DNA of 64,000 nt, taken from NCBI GenBank assembly GCA_017525015.1, contig JAFXUK010000022.1, positions 102,682 through 166,681 of the forward strand, written 5' to 3'. Position 1 is the first letter of the stretch; each line of letters starts with the position of its first letter. Shown one piece after another: positions 43,548 through 52,004 of the stretch. Position numbers and translations under genes: made by a program. This DNA is from Bacilli bacterium. GTDB taxonomy: Bacteria > Bacillota > Bacilli > RF39 > UBA660. The notes under the pieces were generated by a model. The model saw only the letters and a list, made by a program, of their open reading frames with translations, ran no database searches and was not told the DNA's origin.

Positions 43548-44857
43548 TATGGAGCTAATCTATTAGGTCCTCTGAATAAGAATTGAGTCTCTTTAATAGA
43601 AAGTCCTGTTAGTAACATTGTAAGTCTATCTACTCCAATTGCAAATCCACCGTGTGGAGGACATCCATATTTGAAGAATTGAAGATAGAACTCAACGTCT
43701 TTTCCTAATCCTTTTTCATCTGCATTCTTCTTTAATTCTTCATATCTATGCTCTCTTTGTGCTCCTGAAGTAATCTCAGTACCTCTCCAAATTAAGTCAT
43801 ATCCTTGAAGTTTTCCATTCTCATCTCTCATATGATAGAAAGGACGTTTAGTTGCAGCATAATCAACTACAAACATAAACTCAGAATCAAATTTTTCTTT
43901 AGCAAGTTGATAAGTTAATTTTTCAGCTTCAGCATTCATATCTCCTACATCTTCTTTTGGAATATCAAATCCATATCTATCATGTAGCTCTTGATATAAA
44001 TCCATAAGTCTCATTCTAGGGAAAGGTTTCTTTGGAATAATAACTTCATTTCCAAATACTTCTTTAATTTTTTCTCCATATCTTTCCTTAACCTTAGTAA
44101 GTCCAGCAATTAATAAATCCTCTTCTAAACTCATAACATCTTCATAAGAATCAATATAAGAAAACTCTAAGTCGAAAGAAGTAAATTCTGTTGCATGTCT
44201 ATTTGTATTAGAATTTTCTGCTCTAAAACAAGGTGCAACTTCAAATATTCTATTCATTCCTGCAGCCATTGCCATTTGTTTATAGAATTGTGGGCTTTGA
44301 GCTAAATATGCAGCACGATCAAAATATTTAACTTCAAATACACTACTTCCAGATTCACTAGCAGCTCCAATTAATTTTGGAGTATGAATCTCAGTAAATC
44401 TATTTTCATATAAGAACTCTCTCATAGCTTCAACAAAACAAGATTCAACTTGTCTAACAAGCATATTCTTCTCATTTCTTAAGTCTATCCAACGATAGTC
44501 CATTCTAGTATCAATATTAACACCTTCAAGATTATTAAAATCAAAAGGTAAATTTTCTGCTAAACTAGTAACTTCAATATTAGTTGGAATAATTTCCATT
44601 CCACCTAATTTAACAGCTTCATTTGCTTGTAGAAGTCCTGTTACTTTAACAGTTGATTCTACTGTTGTATTAGCCATAATTTCTAATAAAGGTTGATTCT
44701 TTTCTTCACTCTTTTCAAGAGTCATTTGTACTTTACCAGTATTATCTCTAAGTACAACAAACATAACCCATTTTAAATTACGTATTTCATCTACAAATCC
44801 AGAAAAAGAAATCTCTTCTCCTAAATGTTCTTTTAATTCATCTACATGTATTTTCAT
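43547..44857 (-). CDS. aspS: aspartyl-tRNA synthetase, archaeal-type (AspRS2)
   Basis: Class IIb synthetase of 436 aa. It has the N-terminal OB-fold anticodon domain (S-F-S-G-F-V-D-E-I-R-N-L), motif 2 F-R-A-E-N-S-N-T-N-R-H-A-T-E-F and motif 3 G-F-A-I-G-V-D-R-L, plus G-T-E-I-T-S-G-A-Q-R-E-H-R typical of AspRS and not AsnRS. The bacterial-type enzyme is about 590 aa with a GAD insertion; that insertion is absent, so this is the short archaeal type that occurs in some Firmicutes. Such enzymes may charge both tRNA-Asp and tRNA-Asn. It follows hisS by 2 bp. Confidence 0.9.
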   Translation of the reverse strand: MKIHVDELKEHLGEEISFSGFVDEIRNLKWVMFVVLRDNTGKVQMTLEKSEEKNQPLLEIMANTTVESTVKVTGLLQANEAVKLGGMEIIPTNIEVTSLAENLPFDFNNLEGVNIDTRMDYRWIDLRNEKNMLVRQVESCFVEAMREFLYENRFTEIHTPKLIGAASESGSSVFEVKYFDRAAYLAQSPQFYKQMAMAAGMNRIFEVAPCFRAENSNTNRHATEFTSFDLEFSYIDSYEDVMSLEEDLLIAGLTKVKERYGEKIKEVFGNEVIIPKKPFPRMRLMDLYQELHDRYGFDIPKEDVGDMNAEAEKLTYQLAKEKFDSEFMFVVDYAATKRPFYHMRDENGKLQGYDLIWRGTEITSGAQREHRYEELKKNADEKGLGKDVEFYLQFFKYGCPPHGGFAIGVDRLTMLLTGLSIKETQFLFRGPNRLAP

Positions 44858-44859
44858 AA

Positions 44860-46236
44860 TTACTCCTCCTCATGATGATGTCCACAGCCACATTCTCCAT
44901 GTCCACCACAACATTTATGTCCTTCTTCATGATTATCACATTCACACTCATCATCTAATTCTTCAAAATCTCTTAATTTTTCATCTAAATAATAGATTAA
45001 AGCATCAAGTGAAATAACCTCTTCTTCTTTAGTAATATTATTCTTAATATGAACTTCATTATTATTTAAATCTTCACTATTTAAGATACAAATAAATTTA
45101 GCATTTAATCTATCTGCTTGCTTAAATTGTGCTTTTAAACTTCTACCAGTATATTCAGTCTCAACAATGAAATCATTCATTCTTAATTCTTGTGCTAAGT
45201 ATGCAGCATATTTCTTCTCATCTTCATTAACATACATTAAGAATAAATCTACATCTTCAATAATTGGAAGTTTAACTTTTTCAAGTTCAATTGCCATTGC
45301 AAGTCTACCAATACCAGTTGCAAAACCTACACATGGAGTTTCAGGTCCATCTAATTGATTAACTAATCCATTATAACGACCTCCACCACCTAATACATTA
45401 TTTGCTCCAAAGCCTTCAACTTTAGCTTCAATTTCAAATACTGTGTGGTTATAGTAATCAAGTCCTCTAACAATATTAGGATCAATTACATATTCTATTT
45501 GCATAACATCAAGTAAATCTTGTACAGCTTCAAATCTGTCTCTACTTGCTTCATTTAAATAATCTAATGTCTTTGGTGCATTCACAATAATTTCATTTCC
45601 TGCATCAAATTTACAATCTAAGATTCTTAAAGGATTCTTCTCTAATCTTTCTTGACAATCCTCACATAAATCTTTAATTTTTGGTCTAAAGTATTCAACT
45701 AAAGCTTTACGATAATTATCTCTAGATTCACTATCTCCTAAACTATTAATATTAACTTTAATTTCTTTTAATCCTAATGCTTTATAAAGATTAACTGCTG
45801 CACTGATGATTTCTGCATCTGCAAGTGGATCATCACTACCTAATATTTCCATACCAAATTGAGTTAATTCTCTATCTCTTCCAGATTGAGGTCTCTCATA
45901 ACGATACATTGTACCATTATAATAAACCTTTACTGGTTGATTAGGATCTCCATACATTTTATTTTCAATATATGCACGAACAACTCCAGCAGTACCTTCA
46001 GGTCTAAGTGTAATATTTCTTCCACCTTTATCTACAAAATCATAACTCTCTTTAGTAACAATATCAGTTGTTTCTCCTACGCCTCGATGGAATAATTCAG
46101 TAGCCTCAAAAATTGGTGTACGAATATAGTTATAGTTATACTTTTCCATTAATGCATCAACTACATGATCAATGTACTTCCAAACTTTTGCGTTCCTTCC
46201 GAAAATATCATTACATCCTTTTTGTCTTTGTATCAT
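44860..46236 (-). CDS. hisS: histidyl-tRNA synthetase with Cys/His-rich C-terminal tail
   Basis: Class IIa synthetase. Motif 1 region, motif 2 Y-R-Y-E-R-P-Q-S-G-R-D-R-E-L-T-Q-F, the histidine loops G-L-D-Y-Y-N-H-T-V-F-E and G-G-G-R-Y-N-G-L-V, and the C-terminal anticodon-binding domain are complete by about residue 420. The last 38 residues are an added tail with alternating Cys, His, Asp and Glu (C-E-C-D-N-H, K-C-C-G-G-H, C-G-C-G-H-H-H), which looks metal-binding. AAGGAGGAG precedes the ATG. First gene after a T-box leader. Confidence 0.95.
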   Translation of the reverse strand: MIQRQKGCNDIFGRNAKVWKYIDHVVDALMEKYNYNYIRTPIFEATELFHRGVGETTDIVTKESYDFVDKGGRNITLRPEGTAGVVRAYIENKMYGDPNQPVKVYYNGTMYRYERPQSGRDRELTQFGMEILGSDDPLADAEIISAAVNLYKALGLKEIKVNINSLGDSESRDNYRKALVEYFRPKIKDLCEDCQERLEKNPLRILDCKFDAGNEIIVNAPKTLDYLNEASRDRFEAVQDLLDVMQIEYVIDPNIVRGLDYYNHTVFEIEAKVEGFGANNVLGGGGRYNGLVNQLDGPETPCVGFATGIGRLAMAIELEKVKLPIIEDVDLFLMYVNEDEKKYAAYLAQELRMNDFIVETEYTGRSLKAQFKQADRLNAKFICILNSEDLNNNEVHIKNNITKEEEVISLDALIYYLDEKLRDFEELDDECECDNHEEGHKCCGGHGECGCGHHHEEE

Positions 46237-46249
46237 ATATGATCTCCTC

Positions 46250-46442
46250 CTTAAAATAAAAAAGGTGACAACCCAAAGGACGTAATAATACGCGGTGCCA
46301 CCTTATTTTCTACTCTTAAAACCTCTATCGCAGTTATGCGCTTCGCACTTTTTCGGTTGTCTTCTCTTTTATCGTAATAAGTATTTTCACCAACCATACT
46401 CTCTCTACAATTCGTATAAAAGGTACTCTTTCCCACGAAGAT
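46250..46442 (-). promoter_or_regulatory. T-box leader of hisS-aspS
   Basis: tRNA-sensing riboswitch. The antiterminator T-box element AAGGTGGCACCGCG is at about 46304-46291, followed by the competing terminator whose 3' arm GGTTGTCACCTT ends in a U-run at about 46266-46260. Stem I has the distal loop GGTTGGTGAAAAT. In the specifier region the order GAA-GAC-A puts GAC (Asp) at 46361-46359; I see no CAC (His) in a comparable position. Uncharged tRNA-Asp is therefore the likely signal for an operon whose first gene makes His-tRNA. Confidence 0.9.
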
Positions 46443-46448
46443 ACCTAG

Positions 46449-46477
46449 ATTATAAACCAAAACTTATTATTTTTCAA
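46449..46477 (-). promoter_or_regulatory. promoter of the hisS-aspS T-box transcript
   Basis: TTGAAA (46477-46472), 17-bp spacer, TATAAT (46454-46449). Start near 46442 gives a leader of about 205 nt, right for a T-box. Confidence 0.8.
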
Positions 46478-46491
46478 TATATTTTAATAAA

Positions 46492-46514
46492 AAAGATTTA
46501 GAATCCTAAATCTC
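46492..46514 (-). terminator. terminator of the sortase operon
   Basis: AGATTTAG, loop GATT, CTAAATCT and a six-U tail on the minus strand, overlapping the sortase stop. Confidence 0.85.
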
Positions 46515-47498
46515 TTCTTCTTTTATTAATTTCGCATGTACTACTTTTCTACCACTATTATCATCAGTACAAGTAGATAAAGTTATTATCTTATCATCAA
46601 TATCTACTTTATTATTTACTCCTATAATATTTCTACTAGAAATAGTATCTAAGAATTGTTTATAACTATCATCACTATAGAAATTAGTTTGTAAATAATA
46701 TACTTCTGGATCAATTTCATAAGCAGAAAATACTTTATAAGTATATTTTTTTTGTTCTGCAGTAATAACCATAATTTTAATATTAGTTTGTCCAGATTTA
46801 AATAAATTACTTAAACTACCAAAACCAGTACCATTATATAAATTATGTCCATAGAAAATAGTATTTTGATCATTCATAAATTCATCATTTCTATAATCCA
46901 TAAATGTCCAACCATTATGAGTATAAGAATGATCATATGAATGAGTTAAATAATAATCATTTGTAACTGATTGTACAATAGGATAATTAATATTAGTACC
47001 CTCTACTATTATCCATGCAACAGTATCAACATTAGCTTCTCTAAGTTTCTTAATATTAATATCCTTTAATTTATATTTATTATATATTCTATAAAGATTT
47101 AATTCTTTACTAAGTAATGGATTATCATCTTTTTTATTATCTGATACAGTTTCTTTCTCTTCAGTAGTATTATCCTCTATTGGTAAGCTCTCTACTAAAG
47201 TAGATTGATCAACATAAAAAGTATCAAATAGATATACAAACATCAAAAACCATACTATTACTAAAACAATATGGCTTGGTTGTTCTTGTCTCTTTTTAAA
47301 ATAATTAGCTGCATTTTGAAAAAAAGACAAGTTAGTTATCTTTTTTAATAAAGCAAATAATTTTTCAAAATAGAAATAAAGTCCTCTAGATAAGAATAAT
47401 GATAATGTTTTAAATCCCTTTATAAATACATTAATTACTTGATATGGAATTAAAAACACAAATAAAAGTATATAACCAATTTTCTTTAGTATTTTCAT
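46506..47498 (-). CDS. class B sortase
   Basis: Membrane cysteine transpeptidase that attaches proteins to the wall. After a hydrophobic segment near residues 78-92, the domain shows the class B pattern: V-A-W-I-I-V-E-G-T-N-I-N-Y-P-I-V-Q near residue 168, F-Y-G-H-N with the catalytic His near residue 218, and T-L-S-T-C-T-D with the catalytic Cys near residue 312, followed by R-K-V-V-H-A for the arginine. 330 aa with a long N-terminal part that may contain a second membrane-associated helix. No classic LPxTG-type substrate is recognised in this window. It overlaps the repeat protein upstream by 4 bp. Confidence 0.92.
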   Translation of the reverse strand: MKILKKIGYILLFVFLIPYQVINVFIKGFKTLSLFLSRGLYFYFEKLFALLKKITNLSFFQNAANYFKKRQEQPSHIVLVIVWFLMFVYLFDTFYVDQSTLVESLPIEDNTTEEKETVSDNKKDDNPLLSKELNLYRIYNKYKLKDINIKKLREANVDTVAWIIVEGTNINYPIVQSVTNDYYLTHSYDHSYTHNGWTFMDYRNDEFMNDQNTIFYGHNLYNGTGFGSLSNLFKSGQTNIKIMVITAEQKKYTYKVFSAYEIDPEVYYLQTNFYSDDSYKQFLDTISSRNIIGVNNKVDIDDKIITLSTCTDDNSGRKVVHAKLIKEEEI

Positions 47499-48208
47499 AC
47501 TAATCCCTCAGTCATATTAGTATTTTGAATTGTATTATTATCCTTTACTTCTATTTTTTGAATATTATCAATAACATCAGATAAATCAACTGTATAAGAT
47601 GATATCATGACAGGTACATCATAATTATCTTCAACTTCTACAGTCTCAACATTAACAGGTTGCATATTAATCATAGTAACTGCATCCATCACAACAGGAT
47701 CAGTTTTAGGCATTGGAGAAGTTTCTACAAATCCAACAGTTGTAACTTGATCAATTGATACAGGTTCTACATAAGATGGATCAACATAAACTTGTTCTTG
47801 ATACTCAGGTTCAGCATATTGTTGTACAACAGGTCCTTGATATTGTTGATATACTGGCTCTTGATATTGAACTTCAGTATATTGAGGTTCAACATATTGT
47901 TGTTGATAAACAGGTTCTGTATATTGAGGTTCAACATATTGTTGTTGATATACAGGTTCTTGATATTGAACATACTCTGGTTGAGTATATGTATAAACAG
48001 GTTGTTCATAGTAAATAGGTTCTTGTACAGCTTGAGGAATAACTGCTGGTGCTTGTTCTACTACAGGTTGTGCCTCTAAAGCTTTCTCTTCTTTAGCCTT
48101 ACGTTTAGAAGGAAGTGGATAGAATCCTTTTCTTTCCATAATAGTGACAATAATTCCCGTAATGATGGAAATAACGATTAAAATGAATAAGTACATATAA
48201 ATTACCAT
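47495..48208 (-). CDS. membrane-anchored Pro/Tyr/Gln repeat protein, 237 aa
   Basis: One N-terminal membrane segment (about 4-24) is followed by a basic stretch (E-R-K-G-F-Y-P-L-P-S-K-R-K-A-K), which by the positive-inside rule puts the rest in the cytoplasm. Residues about 60-150 are tandem repeats built on Y-Q-E-P-V-Y-Q-Q-Q-Y-V-E-P-Q-Y-T-E, intrinsically disordered in character, and the DNA repeats with them. The ATG at 48208 has GGGAG 9 bases upstream; the first ATG abuts that site. It is coupled to the sortase by an ATGA overlap. Function unknown. Confidence 0.8.
   Translation of the reverse strand: MVIYMYLFILIVISIITGIIVTIMERKGFYPLPSKRKAKEEKALEAQPVVEQAPAVIPQAVQEPIYYEQPVYTYTQPEYVQYQEPVYQQQYVEPQYTEPVYQQQYVEPQYTEVQYQEPVYQQYQGPVVQQYAEPEYQEQVYVDPSYVEPVSIDQVTTVGFVETSPMPKTDPVVMDAVTMINMQPVNVETVEVEDNYDVPVMISSYTVDLSDVIDNIQKIEVKDNNTIQNTNMTEGLV
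47800..48000 (-). repeat. in-gene tandem repeats coding for Tyr-Gln-Glu-Pro-Val units
   Basis: Repeated units of about 27-48 bp, such as the block that reads ACATATTGTTGTTGATA on the plus strand, occur at least twice almost unchanged and several more times in diverged form. Such repeats commonly change copy number by slippage. Confidence 0.75.
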
Positions 48209-48247
48209 CACTATCATCTCCCTTTATTATTATAGTGTTCTAATTAT

Positions 48248-48275
48248 ATTATAAGCCATAATTATGATTTGTCAT
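48248..48275 (-). promoter_or_regulatory. promoter of the repeat protein-sortase operon
   Basis: ATGACA (48275-48270), 16-bp spacer, TATAAT (48253-48248), about 40 bp before the start codon. A second TATAAT overlaps at 48248-48243. Confidence 0.65.
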
Positions 48276-48330
48276 CGATTTTACACGAAACTTGATGTCA
48301 AAAATTGTTAATTTGTGGAAAAAAGTGTAA

Positions 48331-48357
48331 AGAAAAAGGACTATATAGTCCTTTTTA
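48331..48357 (-). terminator. terminator of the secDF-rel-dtd-transporter run
   Basis: The self-complementary AAAAAGGACTATATAGTCCTTTTT, including the stop codon region of the AI-2E family gene, on the minus strand. Confidence 0.8.
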
Positions 48358-49396
48358 AATTTCCCATTCCTTTTTTCAAATCTTTCTCAAAGAAATAATA
48401 TGTAGTTCTAATTAATAGATAAACAGGAAGTGCAGCAATAATTCCTACCATACCTGCCATTGATCCACCAATAGATACTGCCATAATAACAATTAAAGGA
48501 TTAACATTAGTTGTTCTTCCATAAACCTTTGGTGAAATAAGATAACCATCAACCTGTGGAAAGATTAAACAAATAATAATTGTTAAAATAACTAATTTCG
48601 TTGATACAACAGAAGCTAGTACTATCGCAATAATATTAGTAATTAATCCTCCAAAATAAGGAATTACTGTTGTAATACATGCAAGTATTCCAAGTACTAA
48701 CCAGTTAGGATGTCCTGTAACTAAGAATAAGAAACTATATTCAAAGAATTGAATAACCATAAATATTTCTAATCCTTTTAAGTAATTTGTAATTTCTCCA
48801 TCCATTAATTGAATATATTCAAAACCTCTCTTACTAAATGATTGTAACCAAATTTTAAGAGTAGATCTAATCTTATCCATATCAATTAAGAAATAAACAA
48901 ATGCTACAAAGCCAACTATTGCTTTACCAGTAAATCCTAAGGATTTATTAATAAAATCAATTCCACTAGCAGATACTAAACTACCAACATCTCCTAGAAT
49001 TGTATTTAAATAATCAGTAATCTTTAATTCATAATTTCCAAGATTAAAGTCATATTTAATATCTAAATTCTTCAATACTTCTACAATCATCTTAACAAAT
49101 AATGATAATTGATCATAAAGCATTGGAAGAGTTATTATTAATAATCCTCCAAGAAATAATACAAGTCCAAGTACTACAATAGTAATAGAAAGTCCTTTTC
49201 TAATACCTTTACCCTCTAACCATTTAACTAAAGGTGTAAATGCATATGCAAATGCAAAACCAACTATAAAAGGTGCAAGTAGTTGAAGAGCACTTCCTAT
49301 AATACCCCAACAAACACCTATAGTATGAACAAGTAAATAGATAAGTGCAATTATCGCAACTAAATTAATAATACGATAATTTAATTTTTTATCCAT
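48341..49396 (-). CDS. AI-2E family transporter (PerM/YtvI-like)
   Basis: Polytopic membrane protein of 351 aa with about eight helices. L-L-A-P-F-I-V-G-F-A-F-A-Y near residue 36, the large loop between helices 3 and 4, and the late P-Y-F-G-G and G-Y-L-I-S-P-K-V-Y-G-R motifs mark the family. Members have been linked to export of autoinducer-2 or to ion antiport; the substrate here is unknown. AGGTGAT lies 4 bases before the ATG; it starts 4 bp after dtd. Confidence 0.9.
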   Translation of the reverse strand: MDKKLNYRIINLVAIIALIYLLVHTIGVCWGIIGSALQLLAPFIVGFAFAYAFTPLVKWLEGKGIRKGLSITIVVLGLVLFLGGLLIITLPMLYDQLSLFVKMIVEVLKNLDIKYDFNLGNYELKITDYLNTILGDVGSLVSASGIDFINKSLGFTGKAIVGFVAFVYFLIDMDKIRSTLKIWLQSFSKRGFEYIQLMDGEITNYLKGLEIFMVIQFFEYSFLFLVTGHPNWLVLGILACITTVIPYFGGLITNIIAIVLASVVSTKLVILTIIICLIFPQVDGYLISPKVYGRTTNVNPLIVIMAVSIGGSMAGMVGIIAALPVYLLIRTTYYFFEKDLKKGMGNLKRTI

Positions 49397-49400
49397 TCTA

Positions 49401-49835
49401 TCACCTCTCTAACATTATAGTTGTAGGTCCAATATTAGTAATAGCAACAGTCATATCAGCTCCAAAAATACCAGTTTCTACATGTACATATTTTCTTAAT
49501 TCTTCATTAAATAAATCATATAACTTAGTAGACTCTTCTCCTCTTAAAGCATTAATATAGCTAGGTCTATTACCTTTTTTAGTATCAGCATATAAAGTAA
49601 ATTGTGAAATAGATAAAACATCTCCACCATACTCTAATATACTTTTATTCATTACATCATTTTCATCTGGAAAAATACGAAGATTAACTACTCTTCTAGC
49701 AAGGTATTCTATTTCATTAATAGAATCCCCTTCAGTAAAACCAACAAGTATTACTAAACCACTATCAATCTTACCATTAACTTTTCCATCAATTGTAACA
49801 GAAGCTTCTCCACTTCTTTGTACTAAAACTCTCAT
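49401..49835 (-). CDS. dtd: D-aminoacyl-tRNA deacylase
   Basis: Hydrolyses D-amino acids from tRNA. M-R-V-L-V-Q-R-S at the start, the S-Q-F-T-L-Y-A-D motif near residue 77 (SQFTL) and a C-terminal N-I-G-P-T-T that stands for the conserved NxGPVT (here G-P followed by T-T). 144 aa is normal. It overlaps the rel stop by 4 bp (ATGA), the common rel-dtd pair in Firmicutes. Confidence 0.95.
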   Translation of the reverse strand: MRVLVQRSGEASVTIDGKVNGKIDSGLVILVGFTEGDSINEIEYLARRVVNLRIFPDENDVMNKSILEYGGDVLSISQFTLYADTKKGNRPSYINALRGEESTKLYDLFNEELRKYVHVETGIFGADMTVAITNIGPTTIMLER

Positions 49836-51991
49836 CGCATCGCCCTCTCTACTTTTTCAACATAACGATGTTTTTCTATATTAACAATTAGTTTTTCTAA
49901 TTGATCAAGTCCTGTTACATAACAAGTAAGTTCATAAGTAGATTTATCTCCCCTACCTAACACTTGAATACCATCAACACTAACATTCATCATGGAAATA
50001 GATTGAACTATATCTAACATATGATTTTCGCTATCATTAATATAAATTAATAAACAAGTTAAGTAACGTTTATTAGTATTAGTATTCCATAAAACATCAA
50101 CTGTACGTTCATCTACATTTTCTAGATTATGACAATTAATTCTATGTACAGAAATACCATTACCTTTAGTAATATAACCAATTATTTCATCTCCATAAAC
50201 AGGATTACAACAATTAGCTAGATTAACTTTAACTTTATCAATACCACTAACTATAATATCTGCATCAATTGATTTAGGACTAAATTTAACAATTTTTGGA
50301 GTAGTATCTTCTTCTCTATGAATTACATTAATAACTCCATTAACAGTAGCTTTACCATTACCTATTGATAAATATATTTCATCTAAATCATCTGCATGAA
50401 TTTCATCACATATTTTCTTAATATTTTCATCAGTTAAGAATTCAGAGAATACTAATTTTCTCTTTCTTAATTCTTTTTCTAATGTATATTTTCCTCTTTC
50501 AATATAGATATCTCTTTCATTCTTAGTAAAGAATGCCTTTATCTTATTCTTTGTAGTACTACACTTAGCCATATTGATCCATTCTTTAGATGGTGTAGAA
50601 CTCTTATTAGTATTAATCTTTACAATATCATTATCTTGTAATTCATAATCCAAAGGAACAATATTATTATTAACAATTGCTCCAACTGTAGTTTCTCCAA
50701 CTTTAGTATGAATCTTATAAGCAAAGTCTAAAGGAGTTGCTCCTCTAGGAAGTTCAATAACATCTCCTTTAGGAGTAAAACAATAAATATTATTATTTAA
50801 TACTTCATCTTTTACACTATTAACAAAGTCTTCGTTACTCATCTTTTCTTGACTTAAATCAATAATAGATTTAAAGAATTGTAATTTTTGTTCTGTAGTA
50901 CTTGTAAGATTTGCATTAGAATTACTACCCTTATTCTCTTTATAAGACCAGTGAGCAGCAATACCATTTTCTGCAACTTCATCCATATCATAAGTACGAA
51001 TTTGTATTTCAAATAAATATCCTTCAATACCAAAAACAGTAGTATGTAAAGACTGATACATATTAGGTTTTGGCATTGCAACATAATCTTTAAATCTCTT
51101 AGGTAAAGGTCTAAATACACTATGTATTAAACCTAAAGCTAAGTAACATTCTTGTTCAGTATTAACAAGAACTCTTAATGCTAATAAATCGTATATATCA
51201 CTAAATTTCTTACCTTTATCAAGTTTATTATAAATACTATAAATAGATTTACTACGTCCTTTAATCTCATGAGGAATATGATGTTCATTAAGTAACTCAG
51301 TAATCTCATTTTGCATATCATAAACAATTCTATCTCTTTCAATCTTTGTCTTATTTAATTTCTCTGCAATATCATAAAATACTTCAGGTTTTAAATAACG
51401 TAAAGATAAATCCTCTAACTCACTCTTTATTTTATGAATACCTAAATGGTGAGCAATAGGAGCAAAAATATCTAGAGATTCATGAGCTTTAATCTTTTGT
51501 CTATCTTCAGGTATAGCCCATAAAGTTCTCATATTATGAAGTCTATCACATAATTTAATTATAATTACACGAACATCTTCACTCATTCCTACTATTATTT
51601 TTTTATAATAATCAATTAAATATTCATTCTCAGTAGAGAAATTAATATTAGTTAATTTAGTAACACCTTTAACAAGTTTCGTAATTGTTGGTCCAAACTC
51701 TTCTTCCATTTCTTCTGGAGTACAATCACAATCCTCTAATACATCATGCATTAGTCCAGCAGAAATAGTTTCATAATCTGCATAGATTGTAGTTAAGATT
51801 AATGCAACATTTAAAGGGTGGCATATAAATGCCTCCCCACTTTTACGAAACTGTCCTTTATGTTTTAAATTAGCAAACTCATACGCTTTCTCAATCACTT
51901 TGATTTGTTCTTCATCCTCAACATAAGTGCGTACCTTTTCTAAGACATCTTCAATTTTAATATCATCTAAACTTTTTGACAAAGAACTCAT
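49832..51991 (-). CDS. rel: bifunctional (p)ppGpp synthetase/hydrolase Rel
   Basis: Stringent-response enzyme of 719 aa. The N-terminal HD hydrolase domain has H-D-V-L-E-D near residue 80; the synthetase domain has G-R-S-K-S-I-Y-S-I-Y-N-K near residue 247 and the Y-Q-S-L-H-T-T motif near residue 318. A TGS domain (about 395-455), a helical and zinc-finger-like region with N-C-C-N-P, and a C-terminal ACT domain (about 645-719) follow. Both catalytic halves look intact. It lies between secDF and dtd, a conserved Bacilli order. Confidence 0.96.
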   Translation of the reverse strand: MSSLSKSLDDIKIEDVLEKVRTYVEDEEQIKVIEKAYEFANLKHKGQFRKSGEAFICHPLNVALILTTIYADYETISAGLMHDVLEDCDCTPEEMEEEFGPTITKLVKGVTKLTNINFSTENEYLIDYYKKIIVGMSEDVRVIIIKLCDRLHNMRTLWAIPEDRQKIKAHESLDIFAPIAHHLGIHKIKSELEDLSLRYLKPEVFYDIAEKLNKTKIERDRIVYDMQNEITELLNEHHIPHEIKGRSKSIYSIYNKLDKGKKFSDIYDLLALRVLVNTEQECYLALGLIHSVFRPLPKRFKDYVAMPKPNMYQSLHTTVFGIEGYLFEIQIRTYDMDEVAENGIAAHWSYKENKGSNSNANLTSTTEQKLQFFKSIIDLSQEKMSNEDFVNSVKDEVLNNNIYCFTPKGDVIELPRGATPLDFAYKIHTKVGETTVGAIVNNNIVPLDYELQDNDIVKINTNKSSTPSKEWINMAKCSTTKNKIKAFFTKNERDIYIERGKYTLEKELRKRKLVFSEFLTDENIKKICDEIHADDLDEIYLSIGNGKATVNGVINVIHREEDTTPKIVKFSPKSIDADIIVSGIDKVKVNLANCCNPVYGDEIIGYITKGNGISVHRINCHNLENVDERTVDVLWNTNTNKRYLTCLLIYINDSENHMLDIVQSISMMNVSVDGIQVLGRGDKSTYELTCYVTGLDQLEKLIVNIEKHRYVEKVERAMR

Positions 51992-52004
51992 CTCCCCTCA
52001 AAAA

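Noticed and set aside
47755..48079. Several overlapping open frames on both strands
   Set aside because: They are shadow frames of the tandem repeats in the Pro/Tyr/Gln protein gene.
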